NCBI GenBank assembly: GCA_902593405.1
Contig: CACJIB010000012.1
Span: forward strand, 1-40,213
Reading direction: 5' to 3'
Source of the DNA: an uncultured Pelagibacteraceae bacterium
Lineage (GTDB): Bacteria > Pseudomonadota > Alphaproteobacteria > Pelagibacterales > Pelagibacteraceae
DNA: 40,213 nt
Shown here: piece by piece, positions 24,374 to 32,122 of the stretch
Numbering within the stretch: the stretch's first letter is position 1
How the letters are laid out: every line of letters starts with the position of its first letter
The notes under the pieces: model-generated
Seen by the model: only the letters and a program-made list of their open reading frames with translations
Database searches by the model: none
Told to the model about the DNA's origin: nothing
Program-made: the position numbers and the translations under genes

Positions 24374-25120
24374 ATGATTATATTATCAATTCTTTTCTTT
24401 GTAACTGCATTAATATACTCAAGTGTTGGTTTTGGGGGAGGCTCAACATATCTCGCAATACTTTTAATTTGGGGTGTGCCTTACACAATATTTCCCGTTC
24501 TAGCCCTTGTATGCAATATTATTGTTGTATCTGGTAATTCTATTAATTTTAAAAGATCTAAGAATATAAACTTTAGTTTACTTTTTCCTTATTTAATTGG
24601 CTCAATACCTTTTGCCTTTATTGGAGGATCGATAAAAATTGAAAAAAGTTTATTTGAGATTTTATTATTTTGTGTTTTGTTGGTTGCAGGCATTTTTTTA
24701 TTAATTGAAAGTAAATCTTTTAATAAAGAGCAAATTAAAATTAATAAAATACCAAGATTAATCTCAATTTCTTTTGGATCGATAATTGGCTTTATGTCAG
24801 GCATAGTAGGAATTGGTGGAGGAATTTTTTTAAGCCCTCTTCTATTTTTAATGAAAGCTGGATACCCAAGACATATCACCAGTAGTGCATCTTTATTTAT
24901 ATTAATCAATTCTATCTTTGGAATAGCTGGACAGCTGACAAAAGATCAGGTTTTAGATCAAGTTATTACCTATTGGCCATTATTTTTATCGGTACTTATT
25001 GGAGGACAAATTGGTAGCTTATTAAACATTAAATTTTTATCGAATAAAATTTTAGCTCTACTAACTTCTTTTCTTGTAATTTTTGTCGCAATAAGAATGG
25101 GGATTAAACTTATTGCTTAA
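24374..25120 (+). CDS. TauE/SafE family membrane transporter (probable sulfite/organosulfonate exporter)
   Basis: An inner-membrane protein of 248 residues with about eight hydrophobic segments. The two repeat signatures are SSVGFGGGSTYLAILLIWG near the N-terminus and GFMSGIVGIGGGIFLSPLLF in the middle, which define the family. Members move sulfite, sulfoacetate or other small anions outward. The start at 24374 is 9 bases from the divergent moaB start, so its promoter must lie within moaB. Whether it serves the sulfur chemistry of the neighbouring Moco and Msr genes is not shown. Confidence 0.88.
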   Translation: MIILSILFFVTALIYSSVGFGGGSTYLAILLIWGVPYTIFPVLALVCNIIVVSGNSINFKRSKNINFSLLFPYLIGSIPFAFIGGSIKIEKSLFEILLFCVLLVAGIFLLIESKSFNKEQIKINKIPRLISISFGSIIGFMSGIVGIGGGIFLSPLLFLMKAGYPRHITSSASLFILINSIFGIAGQLTKDQVLDQVITYWPLFLSVLIGGQIGSLLNIKFLSNKILALLTSFLVIFVAIRMGIKLIA

Positions 25121-25157
25121 TCTTGAATAAATATGCTTTTAATATATTTAAAGCATT

Positions 25158-25748
25158 ATGAAAAATATTAAGCCTTTTGGTCCATCAATTGGAAAAACAA
25201 AAATTTCAAAGAAATTTTTAAATATCTTGAACAAAGAAATTGATAATAAAGTTTTAACAAAAAAAAACGATTATGGCTCTAAACTAGCTAGTCAAATTAA
25301 AAAAGAAATTAAAATTTCAAATAATTTTATAAAAAAGAATTTAGAAAGAGAAATAAAAAAAAATATCAAAGATTTTCTTAAAAATGAAAAAATTAAAAAA
25401 GTTAAAAATATAAAAATATTAAATTTATGGGTAGTTAGTCAATTTAAAGATGAATATAACCCTATTCATTATCATGATGGAGATATATCTGGTGTGGGTT
25501 ATTTAAAAGTCCCAAAAAATATGACTAAAAATAAACTTTTAAAAAATAAAAAAGATAAAACTAATGGCACAATTGATTTTATAAACGGACAAAGGGGTTT
25601 TTTAAGCAGAAGTATTTTTAATATTGTGCCTAAAGAAAGAGACTTGATAATTTTTCCAAACTATTTGATGCATACTGCATATCCATTTAATATTAATGCT
25701 GAAAGAAGATCTTTTTCTTTTAATGCTAAAATTATTTTTAAAAAATAA
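25158..25748 (+). CDS. Probable 2-oxoglutarate/Fe(II) oxygenase
   Basis: A 196-residue protein whose C-terminal half looks like a compact double-stranded beta-helix oxygenase. IHYHDGDISGVGYL (His104, His106, Asp107, Asp109) supplies the first iron ligands, MHTAYPF the distal His172, and ERRSFSFN (Arg183/Arg184) the 2-oxoglutarate contact. The pattern resembles the TIGR02466 family, which usually reads HxHxxxxLSGxxYL. The first 85 residues are Lys/Ile-rich and poorly conserved. Its stop overlaps the start of the homocysteine methyltransferase gene, suggesting coupled expression. Substrate unknown. Confidence 0.75.
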   Translation: MKNIKPFGPSIGKTKISKKFLNILNKEIDNKVLTKKNDYGSKLASQIKKEIKISNNFIKKNLEREIKKNIKDFLKNEKIKKVKNIKILNLWVVSQFKDEYNPIHYHDGDISGVGYLKVPKNMTKNKLLKNKKDKTNGTIDFINGQRGFLSRSIFNIVPKERDLIIFPNYLMHTAYPFNINAERRSFSFNAKIIFKK

Positions 25749-26653
25749 TGATTAACAAAGATTATTTTAGACAAACTAGAATTTTAGATGGTGGGATGGG
25801 TCAAGAATTACTTGCAAGAGGAATGAAACCAAATTCAACATTATGGAGCGCTAATGCAATATTAGATGAAAATTATCATCAACTTGTTTTAGACACACAT
25901 ATTGATTTCATAAAAGCTGGTGCTGAAATCATTGTCACTACTACTTTTGCAACACGACAGAAACGTTTAAAAGAGAATAACCTTTTAGATAAATTCGAAT
26001 ATTTAAATCAAAAAGCAGGTGAAATTGCTCAAGCTGCAAAACAAAAATTTCCCAATACTTATATTGCTGGTGGAATACCTCCCCAAAATTTAACATATGA
26101 AGCAGATGATAGAGATGAATTTGAAATAACTGAAAACTTTAATAGTCAAGCAAAGGCCCTTAATCCTTATATTGATTTTTTTTACTTTGATGTTTGGAGT
26201 AGTATTAAAGAGGTTAAATGTGGAATTAAAGCTGTCAAAGAATTTAAAAAACCTTATTTAGTTGGATTACATATATCTGAAGGAACGACTTTACCTAGTG
26301 GAGAAAATATAACACAAATAAAAGACATAATTGATGAAAACGCTCTAGGAGTAATGTTGTCATGTGTTTCTCCTGAAAATTTTGAAAAAAATTTAAAAGA
26401 GTTAAAAAGTTTAAATATACCATTTGGTTTCAAATTAAATGGCTTTGTTACCACTAAACTAAGAGAAAGTTATACATCAGTTTTTTTGGGAAAAAAAACT
26501 AATCCAAATGAAATTTTAGGAAAAAGACAAGATTTGACACCAATTAAAATTCAAGAAATTGCAAAAAAATTTAAAGACGCTGGAGCAACTATTCTTGGAG
26601 GATGTTGTGAAACTGGTCCTTCACATATAGAGGCAATATCAAGAATTAAGTGA
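25748..26653 (+). CDS. Homocysteine S-methyltransferase family protein
   Basis: Zinc-dependent methyltransferase that would transfer a methyl group from a donor such as S-methylmethionine, betaine or dimethylsulfoniopropionate to homocysteine. The 301-residue TIM barrel begins ILDGGMGQELLARG (12-25). Zinc ligands are Cys206 (MLSCVSPE) and Cys286-Cys287 (GGCCETGPSHI). Length fits MmuM-type enzymes; the MetH cobalamin module is absent. It starts within the stop of the oxygenase gene, an uncommon pairing. It overlaps the EamA gene tail to tail by 8 bases. No SAM-responsive leader was seen, since no leader exists. Confidence 0.88.
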   Translation: MINKDYFRQTRILDGGMGQELLARGMKPNSTLWSANAILDENYHQLVLDTHIDFIKAGAEIIVTTTFATRQKRLKENNLLDKFEYLNQKAGEIAQAAKQKFPNTYIAGGIPPQNLTYEADDRDEFEITENFNSQAKALNPYIDFFYFDVWSSIKEVKCGIKAVKEFKKPYLVGLHISEGTTLPSGENITQIKDIIDENALGVMLSCVSPENFEKNLKELKSLNIPFGFKLNGFVTTKLRESYTSVFLGKKTNPNEILGKRQDLTPIKIQEIAKKFKDAGATILGGCCETGPSHIEAISRIK

Positions 26654-27533
26654 CATTTTTATAATCTGCTTTTCTTGCTAAATATATTCCAATAAATACC
26701 GCAATTAATGCAACTATAATTTTTGAGGTAATTATTTCATTGAGAAATATGTATCCTAAAATAATTCCAAATATTGGAATGATATATGAGACTTGTGAAT
26801 GAAATATGAGGCCATTTGTTTTTAAAATTCTGAATCTCAATAACCATGCTATCCCGGTAGGAAAAATTCCTAAATATATTACCGATATAATTGAATCTGT
26901 TGAAGGATTTAACATCCAAGGTTTTTCAAAAATTAAAGTGAATGGAAGAAGTATAATTGTTGACCAAATTAAAATTGAACCTGTAACATTTTCGTTTTCT
27001 TTATTACTGATTTTTAAAGTTATAACTCCTCCGATTACATAACAGGTAGATCCAAGAAGAATCAAAAGTGCAGCAATAAAGTTATTTTCATTAATTAAAA
27101 AGTTATCTGAAAACAAAAATACTATTCCTGAAAATCCAATTAATAATCCAATTGTTTTTAATAAGTTAAATTTTTCTCCTTTTAAAAAAAAATGAGCTAG
27201 AACTGTTGAGCTTAATGGTGTTGTGGACATCAAAATAGCTGCTAAATTACTTTGAACAAAATTCACTCCATAAGATATTAGTATGAATGGAATAACTAAA
27301 TTTACCAATCCAATGATTGCAAACCATTTCCAGTCTTTTGAGAATGCTTCAATTTTTATATTTTTATAAAAACATAAAATTAAAACTGGTATAGCTCCTA
27401 AAAAAGATCTTAAAAAACCTATTGTAATAGGTCCAAATGAGTATGTGGCAATCTTTATATTAAAAAAAGCAGACGCCCATATTAATGACAACAATGTCAA
27501 CAACAAATAATCAACTAATTGTGGTTTTCTCAT
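26646..27533 (-). CDS. EamA family (drug/metabolite) transporter
   Basis: A 295-residue membrane protein with ten predicted helices in two EamA halves. The motif stretch LLTLLSLIWASAFFNIKIATYSFGP opens the first half, and YLGIFPTGIAWLLRFRILK lies in the second. SQVSYIIPIFGIILGYIFLNE is the usual end of EamA domain 2. Members export amino acids, nucleosides or metabolites; the cargo is not readable. Its start overlaps the stop of the YbaK-type gene by 4 bases, so the two form a unit. Confidence 0.88.
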   Translation of the reverse strand: MRKPQLVDYLLLTLLSLIWASAFFNIKIATYSFGPITIGFLRSFLGAIPVLILCFYKNIKIEAFSKDWKWFAIIGLVNLVIPFILISYGVNFVQSNLAAILMSTTPLSSTVLAHFFLKGEKFNLLKTIGLLIGFSGIVFLFSDNFLINENNFIAALLILLGSTCYVIGGVITLKISNKENENVTGSILIWSTIILLPFTLIFEKPWMLNPSTDSIISVIYLGIFPTGIAWLLRFRILKTNGLIFHSQVSYIIPIFGIILGYIFLNEIITSKIIVALIAVFIGIYLARKADYKNVT

Positions 27534-28012
27534 TCTGTTATTTCCTTTATCTCACCAGAGGTTAAGGCAATTAAATTTTCAAAATTTATTTCGAATACTG
27601 CATTAGGATGACCTGCGGCTGCAAAAATTGAGGAAAATCTATTTAAAGTTTCATCAATAAAAATCTCTATTTTTGTTAAATGTCCTGTTGGAGATACTCC
27701 ACCAATTGTATACCCAGTAATTTTTTTTACATCTTCTGGGTTCGCCATTGAAACATCTTTTTGATCTAAAATTTTTTTTAATTTATTTAATGAACACCTT
27801 TTATCTCCAGAAACTAAACATAAAACATAACTATCCCCTGTTTTAAAAAGTAAGCTTTTAACAATTGCCCCTACTTTGCAACCTAAAGCTGTAGCTGCAT
27901 CTTTAGCTGTTCTAGCAGTTTGCTCTAAAACAATCACTTTAATATCTGGATTAAATTGTTTTAGAGATTTTTCTGCTCTTAAAACTGGCTCTTTATTTAA
28001 TATTGATTTCAC
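27530..28012 (-). CDS. YbaK/EbsC-type aminoacyl-tRNA deacylase
   Basis: Stand-alone editing-domain protein (160 residues) that removes wrongly attached amino acids, typically from tRNA-Pro or tRNA-Cys. Visible family features are RTAKDAATALGCKVGAIVKSLLF with the catalytic Lys, VLCLVSGDKRCSLNKLKKIL, and YTIGGVSPTGH followed by IFAAAGHPNAVFEI. It is divergent from glnA across a 137-base region and overlaps the EamA transporter gene, a pairing also seen in other alphaproteobacteria. Exact tRNA specificity cannot be told. Confidence 0.88.
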   Translation of the reverse strand: MKSILNKEPVLRAEKSLKQFNPDIKVIVLEQTARTAKDAATALGCKVGAIVKSLLFKTGDSYVLCLVSGDKRCSLNKLKKILDQKDVSMANPEDVKKITGYTIGGVSPTGHLTKIEIFIDETLNRFSSIFAAAGHPNAVFEINFENLIALTSGEIKEITE

Positions 28013-28149
28013 AGGTTTAATATATTTATTATTTTAGTGACTAATTACACTACTTATGTGAAAATTGCATAGGTGTTATTTATTAAATAAGCAATATTTT
28101 TAAGTATTTTTTTGCTAATTAGGCCAAACAAAATTACATAGGAGACAAA
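28013..28149 (+). promoter_or_regulatory. ybaK-glnA divergent region with glnA leader hairpin
   Basis: In the middle, TTATTTA-T-TAAATAA (28076-28090) forms a perfect stem. It is flanked by AAAATTGC (28061-28068) and GCAAT-A-TTTT (28091-28100), which extend it after a 7-base bulge. Two T-runs follow (to about 28112), giving a terminator-like shape ahead of glnA. The ribosome site AGGAG sits 6 bases before ATG 28150. No sigma-54 -24/-12 pair was recognised. Possible roles are attenuator, operator or chance. Confidence 0.4.
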
Positions 28150-29556
28150 ATGAGTGCAGCAAACGTATTAAAATTTATTAAAGAAAAAGATGCAGAATTT
28201 GTGGATCTAAGATTCACTGATCCAAGAGGAAAACTTCAACACTTAACAATGGATGCTTCAATAGTTGATGAAGGTATGTTGAATGAAGGTGTCTTTTTTG
28301 ACGGTTCGTCTATTGCTGGTTGGAAAGCAATTAATGAGTCTGACATGATTTTAAAACCTGATACTGCAAGAATGTTCATGGATCCTTTTACGTCTCATAA
28401 TACTGTGGTTTTGTTTTGTGACATTCTAGATGCAATTAAAAAAGATCCTTATGAAAGAGATCCTAGAGGTGTTGCTAAAAAAGCTGAAGAATATTTAAAA
28501 GCTTCAGGTATAGGTGATAAAGCTTTTTTTGGACCAGAGCCAGAATTTTTTGTTTTTGACGATGTAAGAATCAAAAATGATATGAATGAGTGTGGATTTA
28601 AATTAGATAGTAAAGAAGGTCCTTACAATTCAGGTAAAGAATATGAAAATGGAAATATGGGTCATAGACCTCAAATTAAAGGAGGATATTTCCCAGTACC
28701 ACCAGTTGATAGTGAACAAGACATGCGAGGTGAGTATCTTAAAAATTTGAAAGAAGTTGGTATTAAAGTTGAAAAGCACCACCATGAAGTTGCACCTAGT
28801 CAGCACGAACTTGGTATGTATTTTGGAACTTTAGTAAACCAAGCTGATAATGTTCAATTATATAAATATGTTGTTCAAATGGTTACACATTCATTTGGAA
28901 AAACTGCAACATTTATGCCAAAGCCAGTTGCTGGTGACAATGGTTCAGGAATGCATATCCACCAATCTATTTGGAAAGGTGATACACCAGTATTTTCAGG
29001 TGATGCTTATTCTGGATTAAGTGAAACCGCATTACATTATATTGGTGGAATTCTAAAACACGCTAAAGCTATTAATGCTTTTGCTAACTCTACAACAAAC
29101 AGTTACAAAAGATTAATTCCAGGTTTTGAAGCTCCAGTTCTACTTGCATATTCAGCAAGAAATAGATCTGCTTCTTGTAGAATACCAATCACATTAAGCA
29201 AAAAAGGTGCAAGATGTGAGATTAGATTCCCAGATGCTGCAGGAAACCCATATTTAACTTTCGCAGCTATGTTGATGGCTGGAATTGATGGAATTAAAAA
29301 TAAAATTCATCCTGGTGAGTCTTTTGATAAAGATTTATATGAATTGCCACCTGAAGAAGTAAAAGCTATCCCAACAGTTTGTGGTTCTTTAAGAGAAGCT
29401 ATGGAAAGTTTAGATAAAGACAGAGAGTTTTTAACTCAAGGCGGTGTCTTTACTGACGATCAGATTGATGCTTACATTGCTCTTAAGTTTGAGGAAATTC
29501 ACAAATTTGAACATGCACCTCATCCTGTAGAGTTTGAGATGTATTACAGTAGCTAA
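28150..29556 (+). CDS. glnA: Glutamine synthetase, type I
   Basis: Joins ammonia and glutamate with ATP to make glutamine; a dodecameric enzyme. The 468-residue length matches the type I-beta family. Seen are [17 protein letters not shown], the metal/substrate blocks [11 protein letters not shown] and [30 protein letters not shown], and NRSASCRIP. The adenylylation site Tyr397 lies in DLYELPPEE at the same number as in E. coli, so control by GlnE/GlnB-type adenylylation is likely. It has its own leader and no following gene on the strand; the convergent small ORF ends 9 bases away. glnB, often next door in alphaproteobacteria, is absent. Confidence 0.96.
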   Translation: MSAANVLKFIKEKDAEFVDLRFTDPRGKLQHLTMDASIVDEGMLNEGVFFDGSSIAGWKAINESDMILKPDTARMFMDPFTSHNTVVLFCDILDAIKKDPYERDPRGVAKKAEEYLKASGIGDKAFFGPEPEFFVFDDVRIKNDMNECGFKLDSKEGPYNSGKEYENGNMGHRPQIKGGYFPVPPVDSEQDMRGEYLKNLKEVGIKVEKHHHEVAPSQHELGMYFGTLVNQADNVQLYKYVVQMVTHSFGKTATFMPKPVAGDNGSGMHIHQSIWKGDTPVFSGDAYSGLSETALHYIGGILKHAKAINAFANSTTNSYKRLIPGFEAPVLLAYSARNRSASCRIPITLSKKGARCEIRFPDAAGNPYLTFAAMLMAGIDGIKNKIHPGESFDKDLYELPPEEVKAIPTVCGSLREAMESLDKDREFLTQGGVFTDDQIDAYIALKFEEIHKFEHAPHPVEFEMYYSS

Positions 29557-29565
29557 TAAATTTAA

Positions 29566-29736
29566 TTACTGTCTAGTTGTTGCAATTGTATCCTTGTTAA
29601 CACCTTTTTTAACTACGTAATCTTGTGTGCCGTTCGCACCGGTTTCAACTTCTTTACGTAGTTCCTTAAAGAATGTTTTTTCCTTTAAAGAGTCTTTTAA
29701 GTTTTTAACAAGATTTTTAAACTCAAATTTGTTCAT
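29566..29736 (-). CDS. Small ORF of 56 codons between glnA and sufA; unknown (possibly structured RNA)
   Basis: Not a family I know. The frame runs ATG 29736 to TAA 29566. The product begins MNKFEFKNLVKNLKDSLKEK, a charged amphipathic helix, continues FFKELRKEVETGANGTQDYV and ends VVKKGVNKDTIATTRQ. Codons such as ACC-GGT-GCG-AAC-GGC and CGT are those of highly expressed genes and stand out from the A+T-rich surroundings. No ribosome site precedes the ATG; TATA-like elements lie close upstream. A perfect 10-base inverted repeat (29611-29620 and 29654-29663) with an inner GTGC/GCAC stem lies inside the frame, so a non-coding RNA is an alternative. It ends 9 bases from glnA, tail to tail. Confidence 0.55.
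   Translation of the reverse strand: MNKFEFKNLVKNLKDSLKEKTFFKELRKEVETGANGTQDYVVKKGVNKDTIATTRQ
29611..29663. repeat. Perfect 10-base inverted repeat with inner stem
   Basis: AACTACGTAA (29611-29620) and TTACGTAGTT (29654-29663) are exact inverted copies. Between them GTGC-CGTTC-GCAC forms a second small stem. This is the most G+C-rich patch of the neighbourhood. It lies within the 56-codon ORF. Confidence 0.65.
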
Positions 29737-29802
29737 AAAGAATCTATATACTAGATATGCATATAATGCAATACAGATATGCGATAAATGGGATAATACA
29801 AC

Positions 29803-30138
29803 TTATGATATTTTGAAAGACTCTCCGCAGCCGCAACGCTCAGTTTCATTAGGATTATTGAACACAAATGATGAGGATAATTCCTCCTTTTTATAATCCA
29901 TTTCAGTGCCAAGCAGGTACATAATAGCGGCTGAATCAACGAATACTTTCACGCCCTTATCTTCTATAACTTCATCATTAGGATTTAACTCTTTTGTGTA
30001 CTCCATCACGTATGACATCCCTGCGCAACCTCCAGATTTCACTGATACTCTAACTCCGATAGAATCTTTTTCAGCATTAGACATTATCTCTTTTATTCGT
30101 AATGCTGCGTTATCACTTAATTTAATTATAGGATTCAT
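29803..30138 (-). CDS. sufA: Iron-sulfur cluster assembly accessory/carrier protein (SufA/ErpA/IscA type)
   Basis: A-type carrier that receives clusters from the scaffold and hands them to target proteins. The 111-residue chain has the three ligand cysteines Cys38 (SGGCAGMSYV), Cys102 and Cys104 (RCGCGESF), the exact family spacing. It is the last gene of the suf operon and overlaps sufT by one base. As a lone A-type carrier in the window it might serve SufA or ErpA roles; the operon position favours SufA. Confidence 0.9.
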   Translation of the reverse strand: MNPIIKLSDNAALRIKEIMSNAEKDSIGVRVSVKSGGCAGMSYVMEYTKELNPNDEVIEDKGVKVFVDSAAIMYLLGTEMDYKKEELSSSFVFNNPNETERCGCGESFKIS

Positions 30139-30437
30139 TATAAATTCAATTCCAATTTTGCTGCTTCTGACATCATATCTTTATTCCACGGTGGATCCCA
30201 AACTAACTCAAGATCAACATCCTCTATACCTTCAACTTGCATTGCACCATCTTTTACTTCTTTAGGTAAACTTTCAGCTACTGGGCAATTTGGTGTAGTC
30301 AAAGTCATTTTAATTTTAACAAACTTATCGTCCTCAACCTTAATATCATAAATCAAACCCAATTCGTAGATATTTACAGGTAACTCAGGGTCATAAATTT
30401 TTCTTATTTCTTCAATTATCTGTTCTTTTTTTGACAT
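30138..30437 (-). CDS. sufT: SufT (MIP18/DUF59 family) Fe-S maturation factor
   Basis: A 99-residue protein of the MIP18/PaaD-like family. It shows IYDPELPVNIYELGLIYDI, KIKMTLTTPNCPVAESLPKEV with the conserved Cys, and LVWDPPWNKDMMSEAAK, which identify SufT. The family helps deliver clusters when demand is high. It is bracketed by sufU (3 bases upstream) and sufA (1-base overlap), fixing it in the suf operon. Confidence 0.9.
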   Translation of the reverse strand: MSKKEQIIEEIRKIYDPELPVNIYELGLIYDIKVEDDKFVKIKMTLTTPNCPVAESLPKEVKDGAMQVEGIEDVDLELVWDPPWNKDMMSEAAKLELNL

Positions 30438-30440
30438 AAT

Positions 30441-30905
30441 TTAGTTTTCCGTTTTTACTTCCTCTGTTTTTTCATCAAATGCAGAAACCATTGTATGCCA
30501 AGATAAAGTTGCACACTTAACTCTCATTGGATATTGCTTAACACCAGATAAACACATTAGTTTAGTTTTTTCATCTTCACTCAAATACTTAGATTTTAAT
30601 TCAGGATTTTCCTTAATCATTCCTAAAAAATCCTCAACAATCTCTTTAGCCTCATGCTCATTTTTTCCTTTAATTAAATCTGTCATTATAGAAGCTGAAG
30701 CCATTGAAATCGCACAACCACTCCCTTCGAAGGATGCATCTTCTACAATTTTTTGTCCATTAAGTTTTAAATAAACATGAACATTATCACCACAAAGTGG
30801 ATTATTACCTTTAGCGTCTTTATTAAAATCTTCTGTTTTTCTAAGATTTCTAGGATTCTTACCGTGTTCTAATATAATTTCTTGATAAAGTTCTTTTAAA
30901 TTCAT
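30441..30905 (-). CDS. sufU: SufU-type scaffold/sulfur transfer protein
   Basis: A 154-residue NifU-N/IscU-fold protein. Zinc-site residues typical of SufU are seen: Cys38 and Asp40 (PLCGDNV), Cys64 (GSGCAISMASASIM) and Cys131 (RVKCATLSWHTM). The roughly 20-residue insertion between the second and third Cys blocks separates SufU from IscU. SufU passes persulfide sulfur from SufS to SufBCD, the job done by SufE in many proteobacteria; no sufE is present here. Its start overlaps the sufS stop by one base. Confidence 0.88.
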   Translation of the reverse strand: MNLKELYQEIILEHGKNPRNLRKTEDFNKDAKGNNPLCGDNVHVYLKLNGQKIVEDASFEGSGCAISMASASIMTDLIKGKNEHEAKEIVEDFLGMIKENPELKSKYLSEDEKTKLMCLSGVKQYPMRVKCATLSWHTMVSAFDEKTEEVKTEN

Positions 30906-32122
30906 TATAAATTAAATATTTTTTTACAGTTGTTAATTGACTCATTCAACTGATCTAAATCCTCTTTTGTATTATAAATACCAACCGATGCTCTAGCACT
31001 AGCTGGAATATTTAATTTGTCATGTAGAATTTGACAACAATGATGTCCTGCTCTTATTGCAACCCCGTCTTCATCCAAGATAGTTGCTATATCATGAGGG
31101 TGAACTCCTTCAATAGTGAATGATAAAACCCCTCCTTTATTTTTTGGATTTCCGATAAGTTTAACTGAGTTATTTTTTTGTAATAGTTCTTGCCCGTATT
31201 CAACTAAATCAGCTTCATGTTTCATAACATTTTCGATACCAATGCGTTCTAAAAATTTTATTGATTGGTCAAAAGCAATTACTTGTGCTGTAGCCATAGT
31301 ACCAGCCTCGTATTTATTAGGTAGTTCACCATAGGAAATCCTATCCTTTTTAACTTCGCTTATCATTCCTCCACCACCTTGGTATGGAGGTAATTCTTCT
31401 AACCATTTTTTTTTGCCATATAGAACTCCCAAACCTGTAGGTCCATACATTTTGTGACATGAAATTGCATAGAAATCACAATCTAAATCTTGCATATCTA
31501 ATTTTAAATGTGGCGCTCCCTGACATCCATCGACTACAACAATTATTCCCTTTGAATGAGCAAGCTGAGTAATTTCTTTTACTGGTAAAATTGCACCTGT
31601 TACATTCGACAGATGAGTAATAGAAATTAATTTTGTTTTTGGAGTTATTTTCTTTTCTATTTCTTCAAGTGTAATTTCACCTTCTTCATTTATTTCAGCA
31701 AAATTAATTTTTATATTTTTTGATTTTCTTAAGAAATGCCATGGCACGTAATTTGAATGATGCTCAAGTTCCGTAATTAATACTTCATCACCTTCCTGTA
31801 GGTAACTTTGACCTAATGTATTAGCAACTAAATTTAATGCTTCTGTAGCTCCTTTTGTAAAAACAATTTCATTTTTATCTTTAGCGTTGATATATTTTTG
31901 AACTGATGATCTTGTGCTTTCATATAAATTTGTTGCTGCTACAGCAAGATAATGAACGCTTCTTCCAACGTTAGAAAATTGTTTGGTATAAAATTCATTA
32001 ATTCTATCCACAACTATTTTTGGTTTTTGTGATGAATTTGCACTATCTAAATAAACTAGATCATTATTTTGAATTTTTTCATCAAAAATTGGAAATTCTT
32101 TTTTTACCTGATCAATATTCAT
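30905..32122 (-). CDS. sufS: Cysteine desulfurase SufS
   Basis: PLP enzyme that strips sulfur from cysteine for Fe-S assembly. The 405-residue chain is of class-II desulfurase type: LDSANSSQKPKIVVD near the N-terminus, ELEHHSNYVPW, VVVDGCQGAPH, and the PLP lysine in SCHKMYGPTGLGVLYG. The persulfide Cys362 lies in RAGHHCCQIL. A second Cys follows immediately, which is unusual. The start overlaps the sufD stop (ATGA) and its own stop overlaps sufU, so the subunits are coupled. Confidence 0.94.
   Translation of the reverse strand: MNIDQVKKEFPIFDEKIQNNDLVYLDSANSSQKPKIVVDRINEFYTKQFSNVGRSVHYLAVAATNLYESTRSSVQKYINAKDKNEIVFTKGATEALNLVANTLGQSYLQEGDEVLITELEHHSNYVPWHFLRKSKNIKINFAEINEEGEITLEEIEKKITPKTKLISITHLSNVTGAILPVKEITQLAHSKGIIVVVDGCQGAPHLKLDMQDLDCDFYAISCHKMYGPTGLGVLYGKKKWLEELPPYQGGGGMISEVKKDRISYGELPNKYEAGTMATAQVIAFDQSIKFLERIGIENVMKHEADLVEYGQELLQKNNSVKLIGNPKNKGGVLSFTIEGVHPHDIATILDEDGVAIRAGHHCCQILHDKLNIPASARASVGIYNTKEDLDQLNESINNCKKIFNL

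Noticed and set aside
25121-25747. SAM-type riboswitch for the homocysteine methyltransferase gene
   Set aside because: The gene overlaps the upstream oxygenase gene and has no leader; the 37 bases before the oxygenase gene are too short for a known SAM motif.
29606-29640. LysM-like end (DYVVKKG) in the small ORF
   Set aside because: Only seven residues resemble the LysM opening and the domain's remaining 35 or so residues are absent.
29803-30265. Open frames on the plus strand across sufA and sufT
   Set aside because: They are antisense shadows of clearly recognisable suf genes; their products match nothing.
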